Of a stretch of DNA of 37,154 nucleotides, positions 22,187 to 31,025 are shown piece after piece; the first letter of the stretch is position 1, and the number at the start of each line of letters is the position of its first letter. The position numbers and the translations under genes are program-made. Under the pieces are notes generated by a model, which saw only the letters and a program-made list of their open reading frames with translations, ran no database searches and was not told the origin of the DNA. Origin of the DNA: Bacteroidota bacterium (GTDB lineage Bacteria > Bacteroidota > Bacteroidia > 2-12-FULL-35-15); contig CANNHN010000016.1 in the NCBI GenBank assembly GCA_947504725.1, positions 1 through 37,154 of the forward strand, in the 5' to 3' direction.

Positions 22187-23305
22187 ATGAAACAGAAAAT
22201 CAAATTTATTAATAAGGACAAAACGCAATTTTTCAATACTCTTAAATCACGCGTTGATCAGTACTTTATCGACAATAATATTTCCCAGCATGCCAATGCC
22301 AATATGGTTTTTAAGTCAATTGTCATGCTTTCTTTATACTTTGTTCCATATTCATTATTAATGACTCAAGGATTTGGTTCATTGGGTGTTTACTTATGTT
22401 ATGGAGTAATGGGTTTAGGCCTTGCTGGTATTGGGATGAGTGTAATGCACGATGCCAACCACGATGCGTATTCTGCTAATCCAGTCATTAACAAAATCAT
22501 GGCGCAGGCGCTTACAATTGTAGGTGGAGATAACCGTAATTGGAAAACACAACACAATATCCTTCATCATACGTATACTAACATCTATCAGCACGATAGA
22601 GATATTGATAACAAAGGAATTATGCGTTTTTCTCCTCGTGGAGAGTACAGCAAAGTTCAACGTTTTCAGGTGTTTTATGTTTTTCTTTTTTATGCAATCA
22701 TGTCTCTATATTGGACCACCTTAAAGGATTTTGTACAATACATTCAATTTATTAAAGATGGGCAGCATCGCGATAGTGGTTTTCAAAAATTTGTAACGCT
22801 ATTGGGAATCATTTTTTGGAAAGCGGTCTACTTTACGTATATGTTTGCCTTGCCAATTATATTTCTTGATTTTTCTTTTGGACAGTTGTTTTTAGGATTC
22901 ATTATTATGCATTCAATTGCTGGACTGATTTTAAGTGTCGTGTTTCAGTTGGCGCACGTTGTAGAAGAAGCACATTTCCCAATTCCTGATGAAAAAGGGA
23001 ACATTGAAAACGAATGGGCAATCCATCAAATGGAAACTACAGCTGATTTTTCAAGAAAGAGCTGGTTAATTACGTATTATGTTGGAGGATTGAATTACCA
23101 AACAGAACATCACTTATTCCCGCGTATCTGTCACGTGCATTATCCTAAACTTGCTCCTATCGTAGAAGCAACAGCAAAAGAATTTGGCGTTCCTTATATT
23201 TACAATGAAACATTTTTTACTGCATTAAAATCTCATATGAGTGTTATTTCTAAATTAGGTAGAAATGACGTTACGTTTGCTGCTATTGCAAATAGTATGG
23301 GATAA
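22187..23305 (+). CDS. Membrane fatty-acid (acyl-lipid/acyl-CoA) desaturase
   Basis: This integral-membrane di-iron desaturase introduces a double bond into acyl chains, usually to adjust membrane fluidity. All three His boxes are present: HDANH at residues 88-92, HNILHH at 123-128 and QTEHH at 305-309. The QxxHH form of the third box is typical of front-end desaturases (delta-5/delta-6 types), and no cytochrome b5 domain is fused. Four membrane spans lie in pairs before box 1 (about 42-85) and between boxes 2 and 3 (about 155-250). The 372-residue length is normal. The position of the double bond cannot be told from sequence. A bidirectional terminator follows. Confidence 0.92.
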   Translation: MKQKIKFINKDKTQFFNTLKSRVDQYFIDNNISQHANANMVFKSIVMLSLYFVPYSLLMTQGFGSLGVYLCYGVMGLGLAGIGMSVMHDANHDAYSANPVINKIMAQALTIVGGDNRNWKTQHNILHHTYTNIYQHDRDIDNKGIMRFSPRGEYSKVQRFQVFYVFLFYAIMSLYWTTLKDFVQYIQFIKDGQHRDSGFQKFVTLLGIIFWKAVYFTYMFALPIIFLDFSFGQLFLGFIIMHSIAGLILSVVFQLAHVVEEAHFPIPDEKGNIENEWAIHQMETTADFSRKSWLITYYVGGLNYQTEHHLFPRICHVHYPKLAPIVEATAKEFGVPYIYNETFFTALKSHMSVISKLGRNDVTFAAIANSMG

Positions 23306-23334
23306 GAAGTTAAAAGTGAAATAATTCAAAATTC

Positions 23335-23363
23335 AAAAGGTCGAGTGTAGTACTCGACCTTTT
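23335..23363. terminator. Bidirectional intrinsic terminator
   Basis: The 12-bp stem AAAAGGTCGAGT / ACTCGACCTTTT has loop GTAGT, with T-runs on both strands. It separates the convergent desaturase (+) and GldL-like (-) genes. Confidence 0.88.
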
Positions 23364-23377
23364 CTTTTAAATATAAT

Positions 23378-23418
23378 TTGCGTTCTCTGCGTCTTCTCTG
23401 AGACCTCAGCGGTAAAAG
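23378..23418. repeat. Dispersed repeat fragment (CTCTGCGT / AGCGGTAAA type)
   Basis: The words CGTTCTCTGCGTCTTC and CTCAGCGGTAAAA form a recognisable mutated copy of a spacer repeat seen in many environmental bacterial genomes. There is no ORF. It lies between the terminator and the 3' end of the GldL-like gene. Confidence 0.45.
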
Positions 23419-23424
23419 TGGATG

Positions 23425-24090
23425 TTATTTATTTACGGCTACTTCTTGCCCCGGCTGTTGTTTTAAAAATGGTTTATTCAACGCTACCAAAATCAAAGAA
23501 GCTACAACACTTCCAATAATCACTGCAAAAAATGCTTTTCTTAAATAGTTTGTTTTTGCTTCCAACTCTATTGATTTGTCTAACATATACATTAAAAAAT
23601 ATCCGAAAAACAAAAGGAATACACTTAACCCTAACATTACATCTGCACCTGGCCAGTATTGTATTTTGAATAAAATGCCCAACGCAAATAATGTTAATCC
23701 ACTTGCTCCTAAAGTATTCATGGTTGTTTTTCTTTCAGATGCTTCTCCTTTTAATTTTTTTCTCAAAAGTATTGGCATAAAAACCAAAGCAAAAGATGTA
23801 AGTCCCAAAACAATCATTACACCAGCTCCTGGCCAATGCATGAATTTGAAAGTTATTCCTAAATTTAGAATCGAAGCAGAAATAGCACCAACAACTCCAG
23901 CTATATTTTTTTCGGAACTAGATGTATCTCCTGGTTTATAAAGCAAGAAGAACGGCAGATAAATACTCAATGCCACTCCGGCTAAAACCATAACTATTCC
24001 TGCTCCAGGAAGATGATTGCTTTTCATTACAACTGTTGAGAACATTAGCAATGCCGCTATGAATCCCACTACATTTAGACTCTTTTTCAT
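23425..24090 (-). CDS. Polytopic membrane protein with three GldL-like WPGA modules
   Basis: This 221-residue protein has about seven membrane segments. One motif recurs every 59-60 residues: KSNHLPGAG (23-31), KFMHWPGAG (82-90) and KIQYWPGAD (142-150). Each copy sits between two hydrophobic helices and is followed by VM..LG. The same K-x-HWPGAG-type loop is known from GldL, the cytoplasmic-membrane part of the T9SS/gliding motor, but GldL itself has only two spans and a long cytoplasmic tail, which is missing here. It is therefore a GldL-related repeat protein and not GldL. Start: the ATG at 24090 gives MKKSLNVVGF. An ATG at 24129 would add 13 residues, MTSKSIHPLKLNF, with no export value. 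The C-terminus is soluble and short. Confidence 0.7.
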   Translation of the reverse strand: MKKSLNVVGFIAALLMFSTVVMKSNHLPGAGIVMVLAGVALSIYLPFFLLYKPGDTSSSEKNIAGVVGAISASILNLGITFKFMHWPGAGVMIVLGLTSFALVFMPILLRKKLKGEASERKTTMNTLGASGLTLFALGILFKIQYWPGADVMLGLSVFLLFFGYFLMYMLDKSIELEAKTNYLRKAFFAVIIGSVVASLILVALNKPFLKQQPGQEVAVNK

Positions 24091-24181
24091 AAAATTTAGT
24101 TTTAGAGGGTGAATACTTTTTGAGGTCATAATGCAGCGAAGTTTAAAAAGATACAGAGGGAGAGATTTTTTTCTTTAAGTC

Positions 24182-24631
24182 CTATTTCGGGGTATTCGGT
24201 TTACTTACATTTCTATAGGTGTACGAATTAAAAATATGTCTTCTTGCAAATCGCGATAACGTAAGGGAATTAGCGAATTTGGTGTAAACGCCTTTTGGAA
24301 CTCCGAAGTATTCATAAACACTTCCATCCTGAAAAGTGATTTTTAGGTTTTGTCCTTTATAGGAAAAGTCATCAATCACTGACGCAGTAGTTGTATTGTT
24401 GTACTCTTCTTCGTTTAATGCATGCGTTTCAGGAGAAATACTCACTAAAAAGTGATAAGCCTCAATTATTCTTTTGCTTTTAATTTCCGCTTCCTCTTTC
24501 TTTTCATCGTTTTCAGTGAATTTATCAGGATGCCATTCTTTCATTAAATTTCTATAATTGATTTTTAATTTTCCAAGGTCGGTTTCTTTGGTAATGTCAA
24601 ACAATTTTCTGTAATTGATAATTCGATTCAT
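24182..24631 (-). CDS. DnaJ (J-domain) protein fused to a KTSC domain
   Basis: This small cytoplasmic co-chaperone-like protein carries a J domain at residues 1-65 with HPD at 34-36 (EWHPDKF) and the usual helix III ending AYHFL. The second half (about 84-143: FSYKGQNLKITFQDGSVYEY, then VPKGVYTKFANSLTLSRF and HIFNSYTYRN) is a KTSC domain, a small module of unknown function often fused to nucleic-acid or chaperone domains. There is no Gly/Phe or zinc-finger region, so this is a class III J protein. Its start is 16 nt after the mfd stop, so the two are probably one operon, which hints at a link with transcription-coupled repair or stalled complexes (inference). Confidence 0.8.
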   Translation of the reverse strand: MNRIINYRKLFDITKETDLGKLKINYRNLMKEWHPDKFTENDEKKEEAEIKSKRIIEAYHFLVSISPETHALNEEEYNNTTTASVIDDFSYKGQNLKITFQDGSVYEYFGVPKGVYTKFANSLTLSRFARRHIFNSYTYRNVSKPNTPK

Positions 24632-24647
24632 GTTTATTTTTTTAATG

Positions 24648-27600
24648 TTAATTGATAATCGGTTTTAGTTTCAGAATAGCATCATCAATAGATTTGATGT
24701 TTTCAAATGTTAGACTAAGTTTTCCATTGTTCTCTTTCATTTTGCAAGCGCGTCCATTATGTTGTACAAACTTTAACACTTTTGTAAATGTTTCACTTTG
24801 GTAATAAGGTGATTTTTGGTTTTGAAGAAAGTAACCAACCATGCGGTTGTTTTTTAAAATCAATTTTTCAAACCCAATTTCCATGGCTAGCCAGCGCAAA
24901 CGAATGGTGTGAATTAATTCCAATGCTTGTTCGGGAACGGGGCCAAAACGATCTTTTAGTTGTGCTTCAAATTTTGTCAATCCTTCTTCGGAAAAAGAAT
25001 CATCCAATTCTCTGTATAAATTCAATCGCTCCGTAATGTTGTTTACGTAATCATCTGGAATTAATATTTCCATATCGGTGTCGATCACACAATCGGAAAT
25101 ATATTGACTATGTTGCTTCTGAGTGTATTTTTGAGAACCTCCAACATTCGTGTCGCGCAACTCTTCATGCTCCATTCGCAATTCCATAATCGCTTCATCC
25201 AGAATTTTCTGATACATCTCAAAACCAATCTCGTTGATGAAACCACTTTGTTCACCACCCAATAAATTTCCTGCACCACGAATATCCAAATCGCGCATTG
25301 CTATGCTAAATCCACTTCCTAAATCTGAAAACTCTTCAATTGCTTTTAATCGTTTGCGTGCTTCGGGAGTTAATAAGGAAACTGGAGTAGTTAATAAATA
25401 ACAAAATGCTTTTTTGTTGGAACGTCCAACTCGTCCGCGCATCTGATGTAAATCACTCAAACCAAACATGTGTGCTTGGTTGATGATGATTGTATTCGCA
25501 TTGGAAATATCTAATCCTGCCTCAATGATTGTAGTTGCAACCAATACATCAAATTCTCCATCCACAAAATCCATCATCACTTGCTCTAGTTTATCGCCTT
25601 CTAATTGTCCGTGCCCAATTGCTACTTTTGCATCCGGACATAGTCGTTGAATCATGCCAGCAACTTCCATAATATTCTGTACGCGGTTGTGTACAAAAAA
25701 TACTTGTCCGCCTCGAGAAATTTCGAACGATATAGCATCACGAATAATTTCTTCATTAAATGTATGTAGTTCTGTTTGTACGGGATAACGATTGGGTGGA
25801 GGTGTATTGATGACCGATAAATCACGTGCACCCATCATCGAAAATTGCAGTGTCCGCGGAATTGGAGTAGCTGTAAGTGTTAGCGTGTCAACATTTGTTT
25901 TGATGGTTTTTAATTTGTCTTTTACACCAACGCCAAATTTTTGTTCTTCATCAATAATAATTAATCCAAGGTCTTTGAACTTTACGCTTTTGCCTACAAT
26001 GCCATGTGTGCCAATTAAAATATCTACTTTTCCTTCTTCAACTTTTTCTAATGTTTCTTTTTGTTGTTTTGCGGAACGATAACGATTGATGTAATCAACA
26101 TTACATGGCAAATCTTTTAAACGTTCTTTAAATGTTTTAAAATGTTGCAATGCAAGAATGGTTGTTGGAACTAAAATAGCCACTTGTTTGCTGTCACTAA
26201 CTGCTTTGAATGCAGCACGAACGGCAACTTCCGTTTTCCCAAATCCTACATCTCCGCAAACAAGTCTGTCCATTGGCCATTCACTCTCCATATCTTTTTT
26301 TACATCAGCCGTAGATTTAATTTGATCGGGAGTATCTTCATAAATGAAAGACGCTTCTAGTTCGTTTTGTAAGTAGGTATCCGGACTAAATTGAAAACCT
26401 TTTAATGCTTTTCGTTTAGCGTAGAGCTGAATTAAGTCGTAAGCAATCTCTTTTACTTTTTTCTTGGTCTTTTGTTTTAATGTTGCCCAAGTGTTTGTTC
26501 CGAGTTTATTTATTTTTGGTTCAGCTCCTTCTTTGCCAGAATATTTTGCAATGCGATGTAAGGAATGAATGCTGATGTTTACAATGTCATAATCTTTATA
26601 AACCAATCGAATGGTTTCTTGCGTTTTTCCATTTACTTCAATGGTTTCCAAACCGCCATAACGACCAACACCATAATCAATGTGCGTGATGTAATCTCCT
26701 GGATTTAATCCTTTGAGTTCTTTTAATGTAAGTGCTTCACTCTTTTTAGAAAAGCTACTTTTTAAACGGAAGCGATGATAACGATCGAAAATTTGGTGAT
26801 CGGTATAACAAGCCAGTTTTAAGTCGTTGTCGATAAACCCTTCGTGAAAAGGAGCCCAGCCTTCCACAAATGGAAGTGGAGCAGATTCTTTTTTTACTCC
26901 TTTCCCAATGTCTTCAAAAATAGCATAGAGTCGTTCAACTTGTTTGTGATTTTCTGCGAAGATGATATTCTCATACCCGTTTTTTGTATTCGCATTTAAG
27001 TTGTCTAATAAAAATGTGAAATTTTTAGAAAAGCTTGGTTGCGGAGAAAAATTGTAGGTAATTGTTTTTGTGGGCGACAATGAAAAATGATTTCCAAATT
27101 CAACCAAAGGAAATCCCAATGCTTGTTTGCTGAAAATGTCTTTGTGAATGTAAAGTTCATCAGGTGGCAATTGTTCAATCACTGATTCTAGTTTATTGAA
27201 ACAGGTTTCTGCTATTTCAAATGCTTTTTCAATTCTATCAAGAGTTAATTGAAAATGCTTGAACCAAATGACAGAACTTTCTGGAATAAATTCAAAAAAT
27301 GTTTGTCGGCTTTCTTGTAGAAGTTTGGTTTGCACATTTGGAATGATGTTGCAGAAAGCAACTTTGTGAACCGATAATTGAGTAGTAGGGTCAAAACTTC
27401 TTATAGAATCCACATCGTTTCCTAAAAACTCAACACGATATGGATATTCATTAGAGAAAGAAAAAATATCTACAATTCCACCCCGCACAGAAAATTGTCC
27501 CGGCTCTACAACATAATCAGCACGTTCGAAACCATATTCATTTAAAACGTCAATAATAAACTCGATGGAAATTTTTTCACCTTGTTTTAATGCTAAAGTA

Positions 27601-28022
27601 TTTTTAGTAAGATGTGTTTTTGTAACAACTTTTTCTGTAAGTGCTTCAGGGTAGGTAACAATACAAATGTGTTTTTTACCAGTATTGATTTTATTCAATA
27701 CTTCGGCACGCAATAAAATATTAGCGTTGTCAATTTCTTCGTGTTCGTAAGGCATGCGATACGATGCAGGAAAGAACAACACATTTTGCTCGCCCAATAA
27801 ATTTTCTAAATCGTTAAGAAAATAAGCTGCTTCTTCTTTATCAGGAAGAATAAATAAATTTGTTTTGTGAATGTGTTGATAGGCCGCAGCGGAAATGAAA
27901 GAAGCTCCTGAACCGATGACGTTTTTTAGCTGAACGCGCGTAACATTCCCAGCCAATTCTTGAATTAGTGAAGAATTGTTAGTTGACTCTCCGTACTTGA
28001 TTAAAACATCTTCCTTCGTCAC
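24648..28022 (-). CDS. mfd: Transcription-repair coupling factor
   Basis: Mfd is an ATP-driven translocase that removes stalled RNA polymerase and recruits UvrAB. In order, the sequence shows the UvrB-like N-terminal part (residues 1-330), the RNAP-interacting CarD-like domain (LNPGDYITHIDYGVGRYGGL, about 445-510), the helicase core with Walker A CGDVGFGKTEV (about 590) and motif II DEEQKFGV, motif III TLTATPIPRTLQ, motif VI QMRGRVGRSNKKAFCY, and a TRCF C-terminal domain (about 985-1085). The 1124 residues are close to the E. coli length. The only in-frame start is the GTG at 28022. A stop codon lies 6 nt further upstream, so no ATG form is possible. Downstream is the J-KTSC gene; upstream is the fbp terminator. 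Confidence 0.95.
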   Translation of the reverse strand: MTKEDVLIKYGESTNNSSLIQELAGNVTRVQLKNVIGSGASFISAAAYQHIHKTNLFILPDKEEAAYFLNDLENLLGEQNVLFFPASYRMPYEHEEIDNANILLRAEVLNKINTGKKHICIVTYPEALTEKVVTKTHLTKNTLALKQGEKISIEFIIDVLNEYGFERADYVVEPGQFSVRGGIVDIFSFSNEYPYRVEFLGNDVDSIRSFDPTTQLSVHKVAFCNIIPNVQTKLLQESRQTFFEFIPESSVIWFKHFQLTLDRIEKAFEIAETCFNKLESVIEQLPPDELYIHKDIFSKQALGFPLVEFGNHFSLSPTKTITYNFSPQPSFSKNFTFLLDNLNANTKNGYENIIFAENHKQVERLYAIFEDIGKGVKKESAPLPFVEGWAPFHEGFIDNDLKLACYTDHQIFDRYHRFRLKSSFSKKSEALTLKELKGLNPGDYITHIDYGVGRYGGLETIEVNGKTQETIRLVYKDYDIVNISIHSLHRIAKYSGKEGAEPKINKLGTNTWATLKQKTKKKVKEIAYDLIQLYAKRKALKGFQFSPDTYLQNELEASFIYEDTPDQIKSTADVKKDMESEWPMDRLVCGDVGFGKTEVAVRAAFKAVSDSKQVAILVPTTILALQHFKTFKERLKDLPCNVDYINRYRSAKQQKETLEKVEEGKVDILIGTHGIVGKSVKFKDLGLIIIDEEQKFGVGVKDKLKTIKTNVDTLTLTATPIPRTLQFSMMGARDLSVINTPPPNRYPVQTELHTFNEEIIRDAISFEISRGGQVFFVHNRVQNIMEVAGMIQRLCPDAKVAIGHGQLEGDKLEQVMMDFVDGEFDVLVATTIIEAGLDISNANTIIINQAHMFGLSDLHQMRGRVGRSNKKAFCYLLTTPVSLLTPEARKRLKAIEEFSDLGSGFSIAMRDLDIRGAGNLLGGEQSGFINEIGFEMYQKILDEAIMELRMEHEELRDTNVGGSQKYTQKQHSQYISDCVIDTDMEILIPDDYVNNITERLNLYRELDDSFSEEGLTKFEAQLKDRFGPVPEQALELIHTIRLRWLAMEIGFEKLILKNNRMVGYFLQNQKSPYYQSETFTKVLKFVQHNGRACKMKENNGKLSLTFENIKSIDDAILKLKPIIN

Positions 28023-28057
28023 CGTCTTCTATAAAGGATAACAAAAGTACAAAAAAT

Positions 28058-28089
28058 AAACCCTAGTCTTATTGAAAAAACGAGGGTTT
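28058..28089 (-). terminator. Weak intrinsic terminator between fbp and mfd
   Basis: On the minus strand AAACCCT and AGGGTTT (7 bp) enclose an 18-nt loop and are followed by ATTTTTT. The stem is short and the loop long, so termination may be partial. Confidence 0.5.
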
Positions 28090-28098
28090 ACCTTTTTT

Positions 28099-28124
28099 GT
28101 CATCTCGACCGAAGTGGAGAGATC
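28099..28124. repeat. Short dispersed repeat abutting the fbp stop codon
   Basis: GTCATCTCGACCGAAGTGG followed by AGAGATC forms an ATCTC...GAGAT dyad and resembles a widespread spacer repeat. Its last two bases lie inside the fbp stop codon (28123-28125), so the repeat may have landed exactly at the end of the gene, or may have created the present stop. Confidence 0.5.
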
Positions 28125-29142
28125 ATACCTTCTCAGCCAACGAATACTTTTTCATGTATTCACAAGCCAAATCAACCATATCTGCAGAGCCTAAGAACAA
28201 AGGAGTACGTTGGTGTAATTCTTTTAAATCCAATTCCATGATTCGTTTGAAACCATCCGTTGCTTTACCGCCCGCTTGTTCCAATATAAATGCCAACGGA
28301 TTGCACTCATATAATAAACGCAATTTCCCTTTTGGAGATTTTGCAGTTGTAGGATAAATGTAAACGCCACCTGTAATTAAATTTCGGTGAATATCCGCAA
28401 CACCAGAACCGATGTAGCGAGAAGAGTAAGGGCGATCTGTTGCTTCGTCTTCTTCTTGGCAATATTTAATGTATTTTTTTACTCCTTCAGGGAAATGAAC
28501 ATAGTTTCCTTCATTGATAGAATATGTTTTTGCTTGTTTTGGAGTTTGCATATTTGGATGAGATAAACAGAATTCTCCAATAGAAGGATCCAATGTAAAT
28601 CCGTTTACGCCTTTTCCGGTTGTGTATACCATCATACAAGAAGAACCATAAATTACATATCCAGCAGCAATTTGTTCTGTTCCACGTTGCATAAAATCTT
28701 CGTAAGTACCCGGACCAGTTAAGGAAGTTCTTCTATAAATTGAGAAAATGGTTCCAATAGAAACATTCACATCAATGTTGGACGAACCATCCAAAGGGTC
28801 CATTGCCACAACATATTTGGCATTTTTAGAAACTTCATTGTCTATGATGATAATGTCTTCGTTTTCTTCAGAAGCAATAGCACAACACTCGCCACCCACA
28901 CTTAAAGCAGCAATAAACTGCTCGTTGGCAAAAACGTCTAATTTCTTAACATTTTCCCCTTGAATGTTGATTTCGCCCGCATCTCCCAAAATATCTGCCA
29001 ATCCTGCCTTAGTAACCTCACGGTTTACGATTTTTGATGCAATAGCAATATCTCTCAAAAGCCTTGATAATTCACCCTTTGCGTACGGAAAATCAGCTTG
29101 TTTTTCAATAATAAATTGTCCTAACGTTTTAACTCTGCTCAT
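28123..29142 (-). CDS. fbp: Fructose-1,6-bisphosphatase, class I
   Basis: This cytosolic gluconeogenic enzyme hydrolyses fructose 1,6-bisphosphate. The metal-binding motif [16 protein letters not shown] (about residues 113-128) is complete, with upstream acidic residues ([11 protein letters not shown]) and the downstream [37 protein letters not shown] fits the substrate-binding region. The 339-residue length and the ATG at 29142 are normal. The C-terminus (SLAEKV) ends within the flanking repeat, so its last residues could be repeat-derived. It is divergent from the acetyltransferase gene, with an 80-bp shared spacer. Confidence 0.95.
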   Translation of the reverse strand: MSRVKTLGQFIIEKQADFPYAKGELSRLLRDIAIASKIVNREVTKAGLADILGDAGEINIQGENVKKLDVFANEQFIAALSVGGECCAIASEENEDIIIIDNEVSKNAKYVVAMDPLDGSSNIDVNVSIGTIFSIYRRTSLTGPGTYEDFMQRGTEQIAAGYVIYGSSCMMVYTTGKGVNGFTLDPSIGEFCLSHPNMQTPKQAKTYSINEGNYVHFPEGVKKYIKYCQEEDEATDRPYSSRYIGSGVADIHRNLITGGVYIYPTTAKSPKGKLRLLYECNPLAFILEQAGGKATDGFKRIMELDLKELHQRTPLFLGSADMVDLACEYMKKYSLAEKV

Positions 29143-29209
29143 TGTTTGTTTATTTTGAATTTACACAAATATCGCAATATTTTTGGATGATAAAAACCAA
29201 AGAATTAAA

Positions 29210-29217
29210 TAACTTTG
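29210..29217 (+). promoter_or_regulatory. -7 promoter element of the GNAT-lysC operon
   Basis: TAACTTTG matches TAnnTTTG and ends 5 nt before the ATG at 29223, implying a leaderless or very short leader. The same octamer is at 22160. It supports starting the acetyltransferase at 29223 and not at an upstream ATG at 29142. Confidence 0.5.
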
Positions 29218-29222
29218 TGGCT

Positions 29223-29696
29223 ATGAATATGTCTATTAGAAAGGGTCTGAAACCCGACCTGCCACAAGTATTGAAATTAATACAGGAATTGGCAACTTAT
29301 GAGAAAGCACCGGATGAAGTTTCTGTTACTCTTGCGGAAATGGAGCGCGATGGATTCGGAGATAATCCCATCTTTAAATTTTTTGTCGCAGAAACTGAAG
29401 GAACGATTGTTGGCATATCTTTGTATTATATCAAATATTCGACTTGGAAAGGCAAATGTGTTTTTTTGGAAGATATCATTGTTACAGAGAGTCATCGTAA
29501 ATATGGAATCGGAAAAAAATTATTTGATGAAGTAGTGAAGGTGGCAAAAGAAATGAATGCACGTAGAATGGAATGGCAAGTTTTGGAATGGAACGAGCCT
29601 GCAATTAAATTTTATGAGAAATTAGATTCGCATTTTGATTCAGAATGGGTCAATTGCAAATTAACTGATTCAGAAATTCAGAATTATAAATTTTAG
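29223..29696 (+). CDS. GNAT-family N-acetyltransferase
   Basis: This 157-residue acetyltransferase uses acetyl-CoA. Motif A is present as LEDIIVTESHRKYGIGKKLF (residues about 82-101), with the R-x-x-G-x-G/K pattern for the pyrophosphate. WQVLEWNEPAIKFYEKL is motif B, of the kind found in diamine (spermidine/thialysine) and other small-amine acetyltransferases. The substrate is unknown. The start at 29223 (MNMSIRKG) follows the -7 box. A longer form from 29142 would place the promoter inside the gene. It ends 4 nt before lysC, so the two are one operon. Confidence 0.85.
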   Translation: MNMSIRKGLKPDLPQVLKLIQELATYEKAPDEVSVTLAEMERDGFGDNPIFKFFVAETEGTIVGISLYYIKYSTWKGKCVFLEDIIVTESHRKYGIGKKLFDEVVKVAKEMNARRMEWQVLEWNEPAIKFYEKLDSHFDSEWVNCKLTDSEIQNYKF

Positions 29697-29700
29697 TTCA

Positions 29701-31017
29701 ATGAAAGTTTTCAAATTTGGCGGAGCATCAGTTAAGGACGCAAACGCTGTAAAAAATGTAGCAGAGATTTTAAAGTTATTTCCAAAAGAAAATATTTTGG
29801 TGGTGGTTTCTGCTATGGGAAAAGTTACCAATGCATTGGAACGTTTGACAGATGCTGTGTTTTATCCCGAATCGAAGTCCGGGACAGGTAAAAAAGAAGA
29901 TGCAACAAAAGTTTTAGCGGAAATAAAAAAATATCATTTTGATATTATTGCAGAATTGTTCCCTTCAAAAGATCATCCGATTTATAATGAAATTAACAAC
30001 ACATTTGTAGAATTAGATTGGGCAGCTGAAGACGAGCCGACTGAAAATTACAATTATGAGTACGATAAGATTGTAAGCATGGGTGAAATACTTTCTACAA
30101 AAATTGTACAGGCTTATTTAAAAGAGGCTGGATTAAATAGTATGTGGAAAGATGTTCGTGATTTTATTCAAACAGATAATACCTATCGTGAAGGAAAAGT
30201 AGATTGGGAGTTGACACAAACTTTAGTAAATGAACATTTAATGACCGCTATCAAGTCCCCCTTTGAAGGGGGCAAGGGGGATGAAGGGAAGATCATCGTT
30301 ACTCAAGGATTTATTGGCGGCACATCTGAAAATTTCACAACTACTTTGGGAAGAGAAGGGTCCGATTATACGGCAGCCATATTAGCATATACAACCAATG
30401 CAGAAAGTGTGACCATTTGGAAAGATGTTCCAGGTGTATTGAATGCCGATCCGAAGTGGTTTGATGAAACGAAGAAGCTTGAACAGATTTCGTATCAAGA
30501 TGCAATTGAGTTGGCTTATTACGGAGCGACTGTTATTCATCCGAAAACAATTAAGCCGCTACAGAATAAAAAGATTCCTTTGTTGGTAAAATCGTTTTTG
30601 AATCCATCAGAAAAAGGAACAGTCATCAATGAAGTACAATCACCCTTGCCGATTCCGTGTTTTATCTTTAAAGTGAAGCAGGTTTTGATTTCTATTTCTC
30701 CGAAAGATTTTTCATTCATTGCGGAAGACAATTTCAGCGACATCTTTAATCTGTTTTCAGAAAAACAAGTGAAAGTAAATGTGATGCAGAATTCAGCAAT
30801 TAGTTTTTCAGTGAGTGTGGATGCTGATGAACGTAAACTTCCTGATTTAATCAAGACGCTTCAGAAACAATATAGAGTATTGTATAATGACAATCTGGAA
30901 TTAATTACGATTCGTTATTACGATCAAGCGACTATCGATAGGGTAATTATTGATAAAAAAGTGTTGTTGGAAGTGAAGAGTAGGTATACTGTTCAGTTGG
31001 TTGTGAAGCCGTTGTAA
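29701..31017 (+). CDS. lysC: Aspartate kinase with in-frame repeat insertion
   Basis: The enzyme phosphorylates aspartate at the head of Lys, Thr and Met synthesis. The kinase domain has KFGGASV (residues 4-10), VVSAMGKVTN and TTLGREGSDYTA (near 219). The regulatory ACT region begins near 325 (VLISISPKDFSFI). Length 438 residues. Residues 185-196 (KSPFEGGKGDEG) look like a translated copy of a mobile palindromic repeat, placed between LMTAI and KIIVTQGF, where relatives normally run through without it. The frame is kept. It is monofunctional: no homoserine dehydrogenase domain follows. Start ATG at 29701. Confidence 0.92.
   Translation: MKVFKFGGASVKDANAVKNVAEILKLFPKENILVVVSAMGKVTNALERLTDAVFYPESKSGTGKKEDATKVLAEIKKYHFDIIAELFPSKDHPIYNEINNTFVELDWAAEDEPTENYNYEYDKIVSMGEILSTKIVQAYLKEAGLNSMWKDVRDFIQTDNTYREGKVDWELTQTLVNEHLMTAIKSPFEGGKGDEGKIIVTQGFIGGTSENFTTTLGREGSDYTAAILAYTTNAESVTIWKDVPGVLNADPKWFDETKKLEQISYQDAIELAYYGATVIHPKTIKPLQNKKIPLLVKSFLNPSEKGTVINEVQSPLPIPCFIFKVKQVLISISPKDFSFIAEDNFSDIFNLFSEKQVKVNVMQNSAISFSVSVDADERKLPDLIKTLQKQYRVLYNDNLELITIRYYDQATIDRVIIDKKVLLEVKSRYTVQLVVKPL
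30253..30287. repeat. Palindromic repeat inside lysC (CCCCCTTTGAAGGGGG type)
   Basis: CCCCCTTTGAAGGGGG (near 30257-30272) followed by CAAGGGGGATGAAGG is a C/G-rich palindrome unlike the AT-rich coding sequence around it. It matches a well-known dispersed Bacteroidota spacer repeat and is here read in frame as KSPFEGGKGDEG. Confidence 0.7.
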
Positions 31018-31025
31018 AACGTAAT

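Noticed and set aside
24091-24129. Longer start of the GldL-like protein
   Set aside because: The extra 13 residues (MTSKSIHPLKLNF) add nothing recognisable; MKKSLN is a typical membrane-protein start. The longer form is not excluded.
29142-29222. Upstream extension of the GNAT gene to 29142
   Set aside because: The added residues would overlap the fbp promoter region and the -7 box at 29210-29217. The family motif spacing fits the start at 29223.
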